From contig NC_089822.1 in NCBI RefSeq assembly GCF_035046505.1, forward strand, positions 62,001 through 126,000: a DNA stretch of 64,000 nt. The letters are read 5' to 3'. A model generated the notes under the pieces. The model searched no databases. It was not told the origin of the DNA and saw only the letters and a list, made by a program, of their open reading frames with translations. Numbering within the stretch: the stretch's first letter is position 1; each line of letters begins with the position of its first letter. The position numbers were made by a program, and so were the translations under genes. Source of the stretch: Tiliqua scincoides (Eukaryota > Chordata > Lepidosauria > Squamata > Scincidae). Below are positions 23,101 to 33,242 of this stretch, one piece after another.

Positions 23101-26100
23101 CCCGCCTGGGTCTTGCAGCAACGTGACCCGCTTCTGAGCAAGCAGGCGGCACAGCTGTGGGCAGCGCGAGGCGCACAGTCCCACTCAGACTGGCTGTGAT
23201 TCTGCGCAGCTGGAGGAGATGTCATTAAGTCACTTCCGGGTTGGGGGCAGTGCGAGTTGTGCCCCAGAATGGCATGCAGATGAGCTGCGCCACTGGAGGG
23301 GGTGGTTGTGGTGCGGGGCTGCTGGGAAGTGGTTGCTGCCTGACTGCTCCTTCCTGCCCACAGACTGCACCCGGACAGGCCTGACCCGTGCCCCCTTCCA
23401 GCTGCCTGGCTCCAGTCTGAATATGCCGCACTCCTTTGGTGCCCCAGGGGGGCTGGCCCTGGCGGACAGCCCAGCCCCCCCTCCCCCAAACAGCACCCCA
23501 CCCCACAGCCCTGAGCCCCCCTCCACCCCCCCTCCTGGGACCGGGGAGCTCTGCTGGCCCCCCATCCGGCCCACCCTGCGCAACGAATTGGATACCTTCT
23601 CAGTGCACTTCTACATCTTCTTTGGCCCCAACGTCTCAGTGCCCCCTGACCGGCCAGCCGTCTTCGCCGTCCACCTCTTGCCTGTGCTGGACAGCGGCGG
23701 GGTCCTCAACCTGGAGCTCCGGCTGAACGTGGTGAGTCCCGTGGGCCAGTGTGGGTGGGGATCCCGGGGCAGCAGAGCAGCTGTGGGGACGAAGGGCGGT
23801 GTGCGGTGCCACTCTGTGCCGACACGTCCTCAGAGGGCGGTGGTCTGTCCGGGCTGGGCAAGGCGCGCCGGGGCTGGCTCCTCAGCAGGCAGTGGCTGCT
23901 TGCGTTCAGCCCTCATAGTTGGATGAAGATGGGGGGCTGGAGGCAGGCAGGGTCCCTCTGGGGGACATCACACACACATGCCAGTCCTGGGTGACCCTTG
24001 CAGCAGCCCCCTGACACCCGGTCCCTGTTGCCTCTGCAGTCCTCTCTGCGCGGGGAGAACGCCACTGTCTTCGCCTGTCTGAACCACGAGGTGCCTCTGG
24101 CCTCAGGGGAGCGCACCTTTGTCACCTGCAAAACAGGTGAGGCCAGGCGAGAGAGGAGGGAGCGTCTCACTTTTGAGCTGCTGGCTGTGCCGAGAGTGAA
24201 GTGGTGGGTGGGACACTGGTGACCTGAGCCCCCGACCCAGCTTCTGCCTTTTCTTGGCAGAGCTGCTGGCTGGTTTCCTTCTGTCCCTCAACGCCTCAGC
24301 CCCCCTCAACCGGCTGCGGATTCCCTACCCGCAGACTGGCAACTGGTACCTGAGTCTTCGTTCCCTCTGCACCACGGACCGCGGGTAAGGCCAGCTACTC
24401 CTGGGCTCTTCCTCCTCCCCTCCACCAGGCACTCACTGGAAGGAGGGCTCTCCCCCAGCCCCCTCCCCAGTTGAAAAGAACCCACTGAAGTCTGCAGCCC
24501 ACATGACACAGCTCTCTATGTTTGCCTGGTTGATACTGAGGTGGTTAGGGATGGGAATGGACAAGGAAGACTCCCCCTGCGCCCCCACACCAGTCACTGG
24601 GGATGCTGGGCCACCTCTCCTGGCTGTTTGCTTCCAGCTTCTGAAGAGTCCCTTCTCCAACTACCCAGCCTGGCTCCTTCTGTGCCCATTCACCCCCTCA
24701 CCACCACTGCAAAGGGGTGCCCTTGAGGACCTGCCTCAGGCCGTCCTCATCACCCGGGTACACTCCCCCATCACTTGCAGGCAGAAATGAGGTGGGCCTG
24801 ATCCTGGAGGAAAGCATTCCAGGTGTGCTGGGGCGGGTGTGTGCTTGTGTCACCCTTGGATGCTGCCCAGAGTGAGCTGGATACTCCTGCAAAACTCTCT
24901 GGCCAGAGGTGTCTCCATGCACAGGGTGGGCCAGGTGTCGAGAGAGCCCCCACCCGACACAATCAAACAAACAGGAGTCCCAGGCAGCATAAAAAGAGGC
25001 GGGGGAAGGCACAGAGGGGTGGGGGACACTGCGTTTCTGGCTGTACTCCCTAGTCTTGCTGGCTGGGCAGGGATGCCCACGGAATGTAGTCCTCTCTAGA
25101 GGACTGCAGGAGCCCCGGAGCTCAGCAAGGCCCAAAGAGAGACTCTCAGAGGCCCATCCGGCCTGGCTTGCAGCACAACCAAACCAAGCCAGAGGCACCA
25201 TTCCAGGCCAGGACCAGCTCGCCCTCCTTCCTCAGAGGGTTCCCTGCCAAGGAGAAATGTTCAAGGTCTACAAAGCAGCAAGGACTCGAGCCTTCAGGGC
25301 CTGCAGCCTACTTCAGCAGCTGCATGCCCTGCGCAGCTCAATGCCTTTATAAAAGACCCCTTGAGGAGGAGGCAGAGCCGCTGCGCATGACATTTGCAGA
25401 TCACGCGCAGCTGGGGCTGGGCGAGGGAAATACCTGGCGCCTTGGAAGACCGAGTCAGGGTTCCGAAGGATCTGGACAGGCTTCGCGATCAGTGGGTGCA
25501 AATCAACAAGATGGTCAGTGGAGGCACATAGGAAGTCCTGTCTGCACACAGGCACAAAAACACAGGGATCCAAGTCCTGGGCGGAGGGACCCAGTCTTGG
25601 CCCAGGTGCCAGCTGGGCATCTTCATGAGCCACGGGGAGGACATGGGGAGCTGCTGCGGGCGCACAGTGATTTGGGAGGGTTGACAGAAGGTGGGGGCAG
25701 AGGACACAGCAGGATCACCAGCACTTCTCCGCACCTGCCCTTCCTCACATTCAGATGCCTGCAGAGAAGCACTCGCCTCTGCCCAAGTTCCTGTCTGTGC
25801 AGCGATCGCCTGCCTGGCCTGGCGCTGACCGCCGGTCTTCCCCCCTCCAGGCTAGAACCATGTGGGAACATGACAGCTGAGGTCTACCTTCGAACGTACC
25901 TCTCGCCCTGCATCAACGACTGTGGCCCTTACGGCCAGTGCAAGCTGCTGCGCACCAACAACTACCTGTACGCCGCCTGCGAATGCAAAGCTGGTGAGTG
26001 CAGCGGACGCCTGCCCTGCCACGCACTCCCTTGCGGCCACACTGGCCGACCCACCAAGTCTCAGCACACATCTGCCGGGCCTTCTTTTTCCAGATGTGCA

Positions 26101-29100
26101 GGAGCTGGTTTCTATTAGATAGCCACGAGGAAGGTGCGCTCTGCACATGCTCACAGGCACGCACCATTCCTTCGTGCATTCCAGGGGCCAGAGTGGGTCC
26201 CAACTGAGCCCTGTGCAGGCCTTTCTTGCAGATGGTTCTTCAGTGGGCCTGCATCCCCGTAAGGAGAGCATCCTGGCCCCTTTTCAGAGTTGCTCAGAGG
26301 TGTGGCCCACCCAAGCACCTGCTCCAGGAGGACCTGTGAAGCCAGAGCAGCACTTATGAGGGAGGGGCAGTTCCATGCGTGGGCGCAGAACGAGGGCCCC
26401 CAGATGTCAGCCTCCAACTTCCTCTCCCCCCCCCCCCGCACAGGCTGGAGTGGCTGGGGCTGCACCGACAATGCAGCCGCCTTCTCCTACGGGTTCCAGC
26501 TGCTCTCCACACTCCTCCTCTGCCTGAGCAATCTCATGTTCATCCCGCCAGTGGTGATCGCCATGCGCAGCAACTATCTCCTGGAGGCCGCCGTCTACAT
26601 CTTCACAATGTTCTTCTCCACTGTGAGTGGTGGTGGGAGGGGATCCAATGGCAGTTCTCCCCACCACACCTGTCAGCATTTTGGGGGAGCCCAGAGGCAG
26701 AAAGAGCAGGGAGAAGCAGGTCTCAAGGAAGAGCTCACACACCCCAGGGCCAAGCCTTTGCTCTTGCACAGGACTCGGCCAGGCGCGGTCTCCCCCCCCC
26801 CCCCGAAAAGTGCCATCTGCTGTGCTGCTTGGCCTCTGCTATCCTTTCAGGCTGGCACCACAGTCTGTGCACCTAAGTCAAGGCCTGGGACAGGGCCAAA
26901 GCCCTCCCCAGCATAGTACGGGTTACAAGCCATGATGTGTATGCGCAACCTCCTGATTTTAGAAATGGGCTATGTCAGAATGCCAGATGCAAGGGAGGGC
27001 ACCAGGATGCAGGTCTCTTGTTATCTGGTGTGCTCCCTGGGGCATTTGGTGGGCTGCTGTGAGACACAGGAAGCTGGACCAGATGGTTCTATGGCCTGAT
27101 CCAGTGGGGCTGTTCTTATGTTCTTAACTACAATTCCCAGGAAGCCTTGCAGGTCTCTAGTTATCTGGTGTGCTCTCTGGGGCATTTGGTGGGCCGCTGT
27201 GAGATACAGGAAGCTGGACTAGATGGGCCTCTGGCCTGATCCAGTGGGGCTGTTCTTATGTTCAATAATGTGATGGGCAAAGGAGTCCCTCTTGTCCATC
27301 ATAAATCACCTGCCCATCCATTTCATTGGATGACCCAGCCTGGTTCTTGTGTTGGGAGGGGGAGAGCTTTCCTGGGAGCTCACGGGCGGGGTGGGGTGTC
27401 TTCAGTTTTGCCATGTCCTTGGGTAAGAGCTTTTGGGACTTGCAGGTTGGGCCCTGGAGTCCACCAGCTTCCCAAAGCATAAGAACATGTTGACAAAGGG
27501 GTCATGGTGGTTGTTGGGGGGGGGGCTTGGAGGTAGGCTTCCTGGGAGCCCTCAGACCTGGGGTCAGGGCTTCCTCTGCCGATTCCTGGGGGAGTTCTAG
27601 GCAGAGGGGCGGTTTGCTCCTCCCCTCCTCACTAGCCTTTCTTGAGTGCTTTTTTGGGTGCTGGGCTGCAATGCCCTCTGCTGTTTTCTGCTGCCTGGAG
27701 CCTTTGCAAGGTCTGAGGTTTACAGGCCACTCCTTGCAGCTCAGTGGTCTCTCCTGCTGCTGGTGAGGCAGAAACAGCCAGGTTAGGGGACCAGAGTCTG
27801 GTATGCCTTCTTTGCCCCTCTCTGGGAAAGGTGGTTTGGGCCTCTCCCTGAAGTGGGTCCACAGAGGCTCCTCTCCCCACAGCCCAACCCATGGGCAGGG
27901 AAGGGGAGGAGCAACTCAACTGGAACCCGGCCATGGGCTCCCTCATGCTGGCTACCAAGGCAAGGGTGGTCTGGGGGTGGGGGAGCCCCTCCCCAGGGTG
28001 TGCTTCAGTCATGTGATCCTGCCCGCTACCAGATGGAGGGGCTTCCACATGCAAAGGCAGAGCCATCCTGGGGAACCACTGGAGAATGGGGCAGGTTGGC
28101 CCAGGGGGCACTTAGAGTCAAATGCTATCCCTATTGCATGATGCAGTGCACACCCCATTGGCTCGGCTGCATCGGTTCTGGAAAGCTGGGTAGGATTGGG
28201 CCCCAGTCGAAGGGGTGCTTCTGGAGCCCTCCGCCATCTGCGCTGGGTGTCAACCCCCTGAATGTTTCCGTGTGGGCTGCTGGCAGGCCACCCCACTGCT
28301 TGCCCCATTTCAGATCATTGACCAACAAGTCAAACGGCACCAGTCCTTGGAGGGCTTTTTGTTGCTCTCTGCTGTGCAAAGTGGTCCTTTAGAAATGGAG
28401 CTGTGGTGGGGCAGGGGTGGGCTGGGGGAGGACCCTCACAGCTCCTGCCTGTGCCCAGAGAAGGCACCACGTCAGGCTGAGAGTCCGCACCCTGGAGAGC
28501 AGGCTGGCCGGGCCTGGCACGAGCTCCGCAGTCTCCCCTGGATCCACAGGGCGGCCTGCCTGGGAGTCTGCACTGGGGGCTTGGGCATGCTGAGCAGGAG
28601 GCTGACCCCTGCCTTCCCCCACCAGTTCTACCACGCCTGCGACCAGCCGGGCATCGTGGTCTTCTGCATCATGGACTACGACGTGCTGCAGTTCTGCGAC
28701 TTCCTTGGGTCCCTCATGTCCGTCTGGGTCACTGTCATTGCCATGGCCCGACTCCAGCCAGTGGTCAAGCAGGTGAGGCTTGGGGCAGCGGGACGCAATC
28801 AGCCGCACAACAGTGCAGTCAGACACGCATGTGCCTTGTGGCCAGCAGGAGCTGTCAGGGAACCAGGCGGGGCGGAGGGAGCTGCCCGGCTGGTCGCTGG
28901 ACTCTGTGGGCAGAGCTTGCCCCACTGTTGCTCCGGCAGCCACACCCGCTGAGCCCAATTCAGGGTGTTGGTGAAGACCTGCAAAGCCCTCTGCGGCATA
29001 GGGCTGGGATACCCCAAAGACGGCCTTATAATCTGGCTCATCAAGTGCAGTTATCAGAGAGGGCCCTGCTTGGGCTACAAGGAGCTGGTGGGGAGGTGCA

Positions 29101-31550
29101 GGGCCTTCTCTGATGTGGCACCTTATCTCTGAAGCCAACTGCCAGAACATCTGAGGACAGCCTCCTCTTTCTTGGTTTCCGGCAGGGTCTAAAAACTTGC
29201 TTATTAAACTTGTCTTCTGGGGAGGAACCTCCCGGGGACGCTTTTCATCTCCAGTTGCTGCTTTTGGCTTTTATGCTGTTGTAGCTGTTTTTTATAGTTT
29301 TATCCGTGTTGTTCAATCTTGTATTTTTAAAATGTTTTTATTTTTTGTATTATTATTTGTTGTACATTGTCTTGAGCATCGGTCAGGTGGTATATAAATC
29401 TTTTAAATAGTAGTAGGAGTAGGAGTAATGAGCAAAAAAGCTGCTCTTGCTGCCTTTCCTCTTAAAAGCCAAGTTTCCCAAGGCAGTTAGGAATAATCCT
29501 CCCCCCCCCCCCACTGAGCTCTGAGTTGCCTCACCAGTCATGTGCTGCCCCACCGAGCTGACTGGCAAGCCCATGTAGGACCTGGGCAAGGCGCGGAGGG
29601 GGCTGGTGCAGTGTCCTGGACGTGGACTCCAAGCAGAGCCTTTTCCAGCACCCCTGGGGTTCTGCCAAGGATGAACCTGGAGCCTCCCCAAAATGGGGGT
29701 GGAAGCCAAGGCAGGAGGAGCTGGTGGGAAGTCAGGAGCACAGAGAACAAGGCCAACGGTCAGCATACACATGGGGTGGGGGTGGCAGGGGACAGGCAGT
29801 GCTGCTGTCCTGGGCTGCAGCTCCTCGGCACCTCCTGTAGCCTGCAGAGGAGTGGGGCTATGACGTGTGCCTTCAGCTGAGGGGGCGTGCAGCAGTGCAG
29901 CTTGGCAGGTGCAGCTTCAGGACCACGGAAGTTGGAGGAGTCTGGACTAGGCAGGCCCTTGTGCTGCAGCAGCCAGCCCTGCAGAGGAGTCTCCTCGGCT
30001 CTGGCCTTCTGCTGCAACTCTCCCCTGGGAGGTCAGGGGTGGGGGCGGGACGCTCTTGTGGGGGTCAGGCCTCCACTGCCTGCTGGCCTGTTTCTGTGTG
30101 TGTGGCTCAGATCCGATCCTTCCTCCGAGGAGCTCCAGCCAGCCTGTGCGGCTGTCCCCTGACACTTCGGCCTTCTCATTAACCTCCAAGGAAAATGTGG
30201 CCGAGAGGGCTGTACCTGACCCAGGAAGCTTGGTGACCAAGTGAAGATTTGAACCCAGGGCGGCGCCTCAGACCTGACCTTGGCCTCGGGCACCCCAGGG
30301 CCAGAAACCAGGAAGGTGGCAGGTGCTTTTGGAGTCCAAAAAAAGAAGGCCCGAGAGACGAGGAAGTGAGAGTTGCTGGGCTGCCACCAGCCAGGGCAGG
30401 AAGAGAGCGCAGGGGAGAGTCCGGCCTGCCAGCTCTGCTCTCCTGCAGTTCCAAGGGCGTCAGTCTCCCTATTAGCACTGCGGCCTGGGATTCTGCCCCT
30501 CCCCCGAGAGGCAGGGACTGGCCCAGGGTCTTGTCTGCTCCAACCCCGCAGGTCACCCCTGAGGCCTAGACCTTCCCCCAGGGAGGAACCCCTGGGGGCT
30601 CACCCTGCCATCTCCTCTGCTTCCTTGGGCAGGTGCTGTACCTCCTGGGTGCGATGCTGCTCTCCATGGCGCTGCAGCTGGATCGCCACGGCCTCTGGAA
30701 CCTGCTGGGCCCCAGCCTCTTCGCTCTGGGGATCATGGCCGTGGCTTGGGTAAGGGCACTGGGTCCAGTCTCGGCTCCCTGCCCCCCCCCCCCACAGAAG
30801 GAGCGGGCAAAGCAGCCTGTGGAAGGCAGTCCAGTTGAGCGACTGGCTGAACCCTGACCTCTGGTCCGTTTGCCTGTCCAAGGACGGGAACTGCAGCTGC
30901 AGTTCAGGAAAGAGACACCGTTCCAGGGTGAGGGTGGAGGCTTCTGACCCCTTTCTTCAAGAATTGGGCGGGGGTGTTCAGTGTCTCCTGGGTTTTCAGT
31001 CACAGAACTCCTATGTGGTGCCTCAGTGGCCCTGTCGGCAGTCACGAGGCCGTTGGCTGCAGTGAGCACAGAAAGAGCTTTGCAAGGGAGTTGAAGGGCG
31101 TGGCCCCCTGCCTGGTGATAGGGGTCTGGGACATGCAGCCCCGGAAGGGAGTTCGAGAAGGGTCCCTATCCTTCCTGGCCCCAACACTCTTCCTCCCTCT
31201 GCCCACAGGCCGCCCGCAGCATCCGCCGGCGACACTGCTACCCGCCGACGTGGCAGCGCTGGACGTTCTGCCTTCTGCCTGGAGCGCTGATCGCAGCCTC
31301 CGCAGTGCTGCTCTACGCCTTCGTGGAGACCGAGGAGAACTACTTCTACATCCACAGCATCTGGCACATGCTGATTGCGGGCAGCGTGGGCTTCTTGTTG
31401 CCCCCCCGCGCCAAGCCCGATGCCAGCCTGGCCAGCCCCCTGCCTCGCCGGAAGGGCTGCGGCTACCAGCTCTGCATCAACGAGCAGGAAGAGCTGGGCC
31501 TGGTAGACCCCGGGGCAGGGGCGTCTGTCACCAGCGTCTGCACCAGCTGA
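7493..31550 (+). CDS. TMEM8B: TMEM8B (NGX6) membrane protein, 13 coding exons
   Basis: Exons: 7493-7574, 17076-17265, 19132-19339, 21250-21383, 21858-22129, 23364-23731, 24040-24136, 24261-24384, 25851-25993, 26444-26622, 28626-28772, 30633-30749, 31209-31550 (TGA). All introns are GT-AG and all phases agree, giving 800 residues. Residues 1-27 are a Leu-rich signal peptide. About 28-490 is an extracellular region with a Pro-rich linker near 320-350. Cysteines at 496, 512, 516, 522, 535, 537 and 546 form an EGF-like module. From about 552 follow the membrane segments of the TMEM8/PGAP6 (CREST) family, with FYHACD at 600-605 and HSIWH at 736-740 as likely metal-site residues. [18 protein letters not shown] and the C-terminal [16 protein letters not shown] identify TMEM8B rather than its paralogue PGAP6 (TMEM8A). 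PGAP6 is a GPI-directed phospholipase A2. NGX6 is reported as a cell-surface adhesion and growth regulator, and enzyme activity for it is unproven. Confidence 0.94.
8288..8402 (-). mobile_element. CR1 3' tail, antisense, in TMEM8B intron 1
   Basis: It starts TAAGAACATAGCAACAGCCC and runs through GTCCAGCTTCCTGCATCTCA to the truncated end GCACACCAGATCACAAGA. Confidence 0.8.
8405..8640 (+). mobile_element. Older CR1/L3-type 3' end
   Basis: ATTGAAACTGCAGGGAAGT, AAGAACTGTTTGGCATTGG, GTTTTCCAAGCAGAGGCGGA and GATGACCTCCAAGTTCCCTT follow the order of the bird-type CR1 3' region, with the closing GGTCTATGG. It is a different and older lineage from the TTCTTATG-ending CR1s around it. Confidence 0.6.
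8789..10182 (+). mobile_element. Young CR1 LINE, 5'-truncated, ORF2 C-terminal half intact
   Basis: The RT begins at ESAWLL-like text near 8790 and shows [18 protein letters not shown], then in a second frame [19 protein letters not shown], the catalytic [10 protein letters not shown] and the full C-terminus to KSITGYKP (stop at 9984-9986). One frame change lies near 9060. The 3' end is TTCTTATGTTCTTATG. It is nearly identical to the copy at 39960-43012. Confidence 0.92.
10694..10870. mobile_element. MITE 4 with TTA target duplication
   Basis: It begins GGGCCCACTCCTATCCAACT and ends AATTGGATACAATTGGGCCC. It is flanked by TTA at 10691-10693 and 10871-10873. The CR1 text is continuous across the insertion (ATCATC, TTA, GTCGCTCTC), so the target site is certain. 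Confidence 0.85.
11353..11768 (-). mobile_element. tRNA-derived squamate SINE inserted in CR1
   Basis: On the minus strand the head has an A-box-like TGGTCTAGAGGGTAGAGCCT and a B-box-like CAGTTCGAGGCC. The body ends GTAAACCGCCTTGAATAAAG, GGTATATAAATAG and a (TTG)n tail. GTCTTCAA at 11345-11352 and 11769-11776 is the target-site duplication. The tail resembles the 3' end of the L2 at 5786-5830, suggesting L2-type mobilisation. Confidence 0.85.
12334..12524. mobile_element. MITE 5 with TTA target duplication
   Basis: It starts GGGGGCAATCCTAACCCCTG and ends GGGGTTAGGATTGCGCCC. TTA flanks it at 12331-12333 and 12525-12527, and the CR1 text is continuous across it. Same subfamily as 2198-2390. 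Confidence 0.85.
13536..13986. other. Intron 1 stretch, unassigned
   Basis: The sequence between two CR1 pieces matches nothing I recognise. It contains an 8-nt G run near 13955. It may include further CR1 5' sequence. Confidence 0.3.
13987..14457 (+). mobile_element. CR1 3' end followed by a second tail (double-tail unit)
   Basis: 13987-14317 covers [20 protein letters not shown] through the 3' UTR to TTCTTATGTTCTTA. A linker from 14318 (ACTACAATTCCCAGG) leads straight into another 110-bp CR1 tail ending at 14457. This is the sense-strand counterpart of 5888-6060. Confidence 0.85.
14650..14890 (+). mobile_element. L2-like LINE fragment
   Basis: The order AGGAACAGGGCCTTTTTGGT, GGCACCCCGACTACAGAATT and CCCTCCCCTTGAAATTAAG corresponds to the NRAFSVVAPTLWNSLP part of L2 ORF2 (compare 5488-5560). 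It is truncated at both ends. Confidence 0.65.
15389..15478. mobile_element. MITE 6, 90-bp palindromic element
   Basis: It starts GGGCACAATCCTAACCAGGT and ends GTGTGGTTAGGATTGCAGCC, with flanks TAA and TTA. TIR and target match the Harbinger-like family above. An L2-like 3' tail follows at 15482-15550 (ATAAGCCACCTTAGTGCCC). Confidence 0.75.
15750..16625 (+). mobile_element. Diverged L2-like LINE with A-rich tail
   Basis: Text parallels the L2 at 4936-5853: CTCCACTGGCAGCCCATTCA at 16038 onward, then an open frame at 16013-16387 reading [20 protein letters not shown] and [20 protein letters not shown]. The 3' part ends in an AAATAAATAAATAA tail at about 16617-16630. It has several frame breaks. 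Confidence 0.8.
16640..16835 (-). mobile_element. Diverged CR1 3' piece, antisense
   Basis: TGGCATTCGGAGGTCGCC, GGTTGCACATACCCAACATG and GGCGAGGAGTTCCACACATT match the antisense CR1 UTR and ORF2 C-terminus. The 8-bp repeat tail is missing. Confidence 0.7.
17266..19131. other. TMEM8B intron 2, no repeats recognised
   Basis: GC-rich intron with C runs near 17648 and 18310. Several long open frames on both strands have no family match and are taken as noise. Confidence 0.5.
20150..20262 (+). pseudogene. Decayed partial copy of TMEM8B exon 4 in intron 3
   Basis: About 80-100 bp in intron 3 match exon 4 (21250-21383), which lies 1.1 kb downstream. Both carry GTGGGCATC, then a near-identical run through TATCCTGGCTTTGTGACTGA and CCATGTG, then CTCTCCCCA. 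The copy lacks the last part of the exon and its splice donor, and its first half aligns with gaps. It cannot replace exon 4 in the open frame. It looks like the remains of a local tandem duplication. Confidence 0.8.
20400..20498 (+). repeat. LINE/SINE 3' tail fragment
   Basis: TTTGATTTTATCTGTAAACT, GCTTTGTGAAC and GGAAAGCAGTATAGAAAT form a 3' tail also found at 48718-48772. A homopolymer C/A run lies just upstream at 20338-20359. Confidence 0.5.
20499..21044. mobile_element. Non-autonomous hAT-like element
   Basis: The left end CAGTGTTTCCCAAACTG pairs with the right end, whose complement reads CGGTGCTTCCCAAACA. Flanks CTCTAAAT (20491-20498) and TTCTGAAT (21045-21052) agree at 6 of 8 positions, as expected of an old 8-bp duplication. 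It is non-coding and lies in TMEM8B intron 3. Confidence 0.7.
22130..23363. other. TMEM8B intron 5, nothing recognised
   Basis: GC-rich with no repeat ends found. It ends in a normal pyrimidine tract and CAG acceptor before exon 6. Confidence 0.45.
23423..23425 (+). other. Possible internal start of the short TMEM8B isoform
   Basis: Codon 316 in exon 6 is Met in the context L-N-M-P-H-S-F-G. As I recall it, the human 472-residue NGX6 form begins M-N-M-P-Q-S-L-G at the equivalent place. The first of those two Met residues is Leu here, so a short form in this species would have to start at the second. No promoter for it is visible. Confidence 0.4.
24385..25850. other. TMEM8B intron 8, nothing recognised
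   Basis: No exon or repeat could be supported. The open frame running from 25168 into exon 9 is in the wrong frame for the protein over most of its length. Confidence 0.45.
26917..27262 (+). mobile_element. CR1 double-tail unit in TMEM8B intron 10
   Basis: A CR1 3' UTR (from GGGTTACAAGCCATGATGTG) ends TTCTTATGTTCTTA. A linker from 27127 beginning ACTACAATTCCCAGG then joins a second CR1 tail ending TTCTTATGTTC. Same layout as 14316-14457. Confidence 0.85.
27263..28112. other. Part of TMEM8B intron 10, nothing recognised
   Basis: No exon or repeat was supported apart from a G run near 27516. Confidence 0.4.
28125..28203. mobile_element. Partial MITE, subfamily of 10694-10870
   Basis: GATGCAGTGCACACCCCATT through GGTAGGATTGGGCCCC matches the right half of that MITE. 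The left end is degenerate. Confidence 0.5.
28955..29420 (+). mobile_element. Diverged L2-like LINE 3' part
   Basis: CCCAATTCAGGGTGTTGGTG, GGGCTACAAGGAGCTGGTG and the closing TTGTACATTGTCTTGAGC, GGTATATAAATC and a TAGTAGGAG-type tail follow the L2 order. No open frame remains. It lies in TMEM8B intron 11. Confidence 0.7.
29421..30632. other. Rest of TMEM8B intron 11
   Basis: Mostly unrecognised. Around 30180-30290 GATTTGAACCCAGGG resembles a tRNA B-box or MIR-like SINE remnant, but too little is left to name it. A C run lies at 29501-29511. Confidence 0.3.
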
Positions 31551-32619
31551 TAGGCGGGCACTGCTTTGTGGGGACTTTGGACAGACTGGGGCTCTTTTCT
31601 CTTGGGGGGGGCAGTCCTATAGCCAAGCACCCACCACTGGGACATTGTGCCAACCCCCCCCCCTTGTGCTTCGTTTCCCAAGTGGCCTCTGAGGGCCCCC
31701 GGCCCATGTGCACTGCCCGCCTCTGTGCCAGGCAGCAGAGAGGCCTTCAGGGTTCTGCTGGGGGAGACCTGCTCACAAGCCCTCCTCCCCAAGCACTGCT
31801 CCCTTTCCAATATGCAAGCTGTGCTGGGAAGGGCCCCAAAGAAAGCCTGGACTGGTGCGGGAGGAGCAGAGGAAGAGCGGGCCTGGGTGCACACCGTCCC
31901 AGCCCGGGCTCTCTGGGGGCTGGCACTCTGGACTGGGAGCCCAAGGGGTGCAGCAGAAGAATTCTGGCCAGCCTCCAAGACCCTGTGCTGCCCGTTATGG
32001 AGCCCCCCACATCCTTGTGCAAGGCCGCGGTCCCCACGGCACAATCTCTGCTGAGTTGGGGGTGCCCGCTTCCTGCTCCCGTCGGTTCCAGGGGTCTGCT
32101 GCTTGTCATTCCCCCTCCTCCATTGGCCGAGACGGGGGACAGTGGAACAGAGTTAGCCCACTGTGTGGACAGATTCTGGGGCGGCAGAAACGAGCCCGAT
32201 TTGCGACTTGGACACTGAGGGCAAAATGCTCCTTTGAATCCCATGGTTTGAGCACCTTCCTAGAGCACCTCTCTAGGAAGCCGCGGAGATGGGCAGCTGC
32301 CAGGCCCCCCCTCAGCTTCCTCCTGACCTTGAGGGAAGTGGAGTTACCCCTAGAGGTGGGACAAGCTTCGTGGAGCAGCCACCCCCACCAACAGCTGCCA
32401 AATTCTGCTGCGTAGGGTGGCTTTTGCAAGGTGCAGGCACAACCCAGAGGGCAGCTGCTGGCGAGGATTTTCTCCTGTAATTGAGGTTTCAGCCCGAGAT
32501 GGGAGGTGTGGGCTGAGGAAGGCCAGGCAGGAGGGCTGGGGTGTCACAAACCCAATGGGGCACCTGCACAGACCCTCCACCAGGGTCTTTGAAGCCAGCC
32601 AACTTGGAGGTTTCCCCAA
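31551..32619 (+). other. Probable start of TMEM8B 3' UTR and flank
   Basis: No repeat and no AATAAA were seen here. Either the 3' UTR uses a variant signal or it runs through the CR1 below to the paired AATAAA sites near 35092. Confidence 0.4.
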
Positions 32620-33100
32620 CATTAGAAAAGGTATTGAGAACAAAACAGCTAATATTATAATGCTGTTGTACAAATCTATGGTAAGGCCACACCTGGAGTG
32701 TTGCGTCCAGTTCTGGTCGCCGCATCTCGAAAAGGACATCCTGGAAATGGAAAAGGTGCAAAAGAGAGCGACCAAGATGATTACTGGGCTGGGGCACCTT
32801 CCTTATGAGGAAAGGCTACAAAGTTTGGGCCTCTTCAGTCTAGAAAAGAGGCACCTGAGGGGGGACATGATTGAGACATACAAAATTATGCACGGGATGT
32901 ACAGAGTGGATGTGTATGTGCAACCTCCTGATTTTAGAAATGGGCTATGTCAGAATGCCAGATGCACGGGAGGGCACCAGGATTCAGGTCTCTTGTGATC
33001 TGGTGTGCTCCCTGAGGCATTTGGTGGGCCGCTGTTACAGGAAGCTGGACTGGATGGGCCCTTGGCCTGATCCAGCGGGTCTTTTCTTATGTTCTTATGA
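32620..33100 (+). mobile_element. CR1 LINE 3' part with internal deletion
   Basis: An open run reads [20 protein letters not shown] and [20 protein letters not shown]. Then the text jumps from AGAGTGGA directly to the 3' UTR (TGTGTATGTGCAACCTCC), so about 220 bp are missing. It ends TTCTTATGTTCTTATG. Confidence 0.85.
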
Positions 33101-33170
33101 GGCCTAGCAGGATAGTGGCGTTTTTCCCATGCAGAGATGAGGATCTGCCTGGCAGAGCTGCTGTCAAAGC

Positions 33171-33172
33171 AG

Positions 33173-33241
<69 letters not shown>
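33171..33241. repeat. (TG)n microsatellite, about 35 units
   Basis: An uninterrupted TG dinucleotide tract of about 70 bp, 70 bp downstream of a CR1 3' end. Confidence 0.97.

Positions 33242-33242
<1 letters not shown>

Noticed and set aside
30180-30330. MIR-like SINE remnant
   Set aside because: Only a B-box-like word and loose flanking similarity remain, which is too little to support the call.
17076-31550. PGAP6 (TMEM8A) as the gene's identity
   Set aside because: Exon 6 and the C-terminal exons match TMEM8B almost word for word, while PGAP6 differs in the corresponding segments.
30974-32218. 414-codon plus-strand frame covering TMEM8B exon 13
   Set aside because: It reads exon 13 in the wrong frame. 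The true frame continues the membrane domain and ends at 31550.
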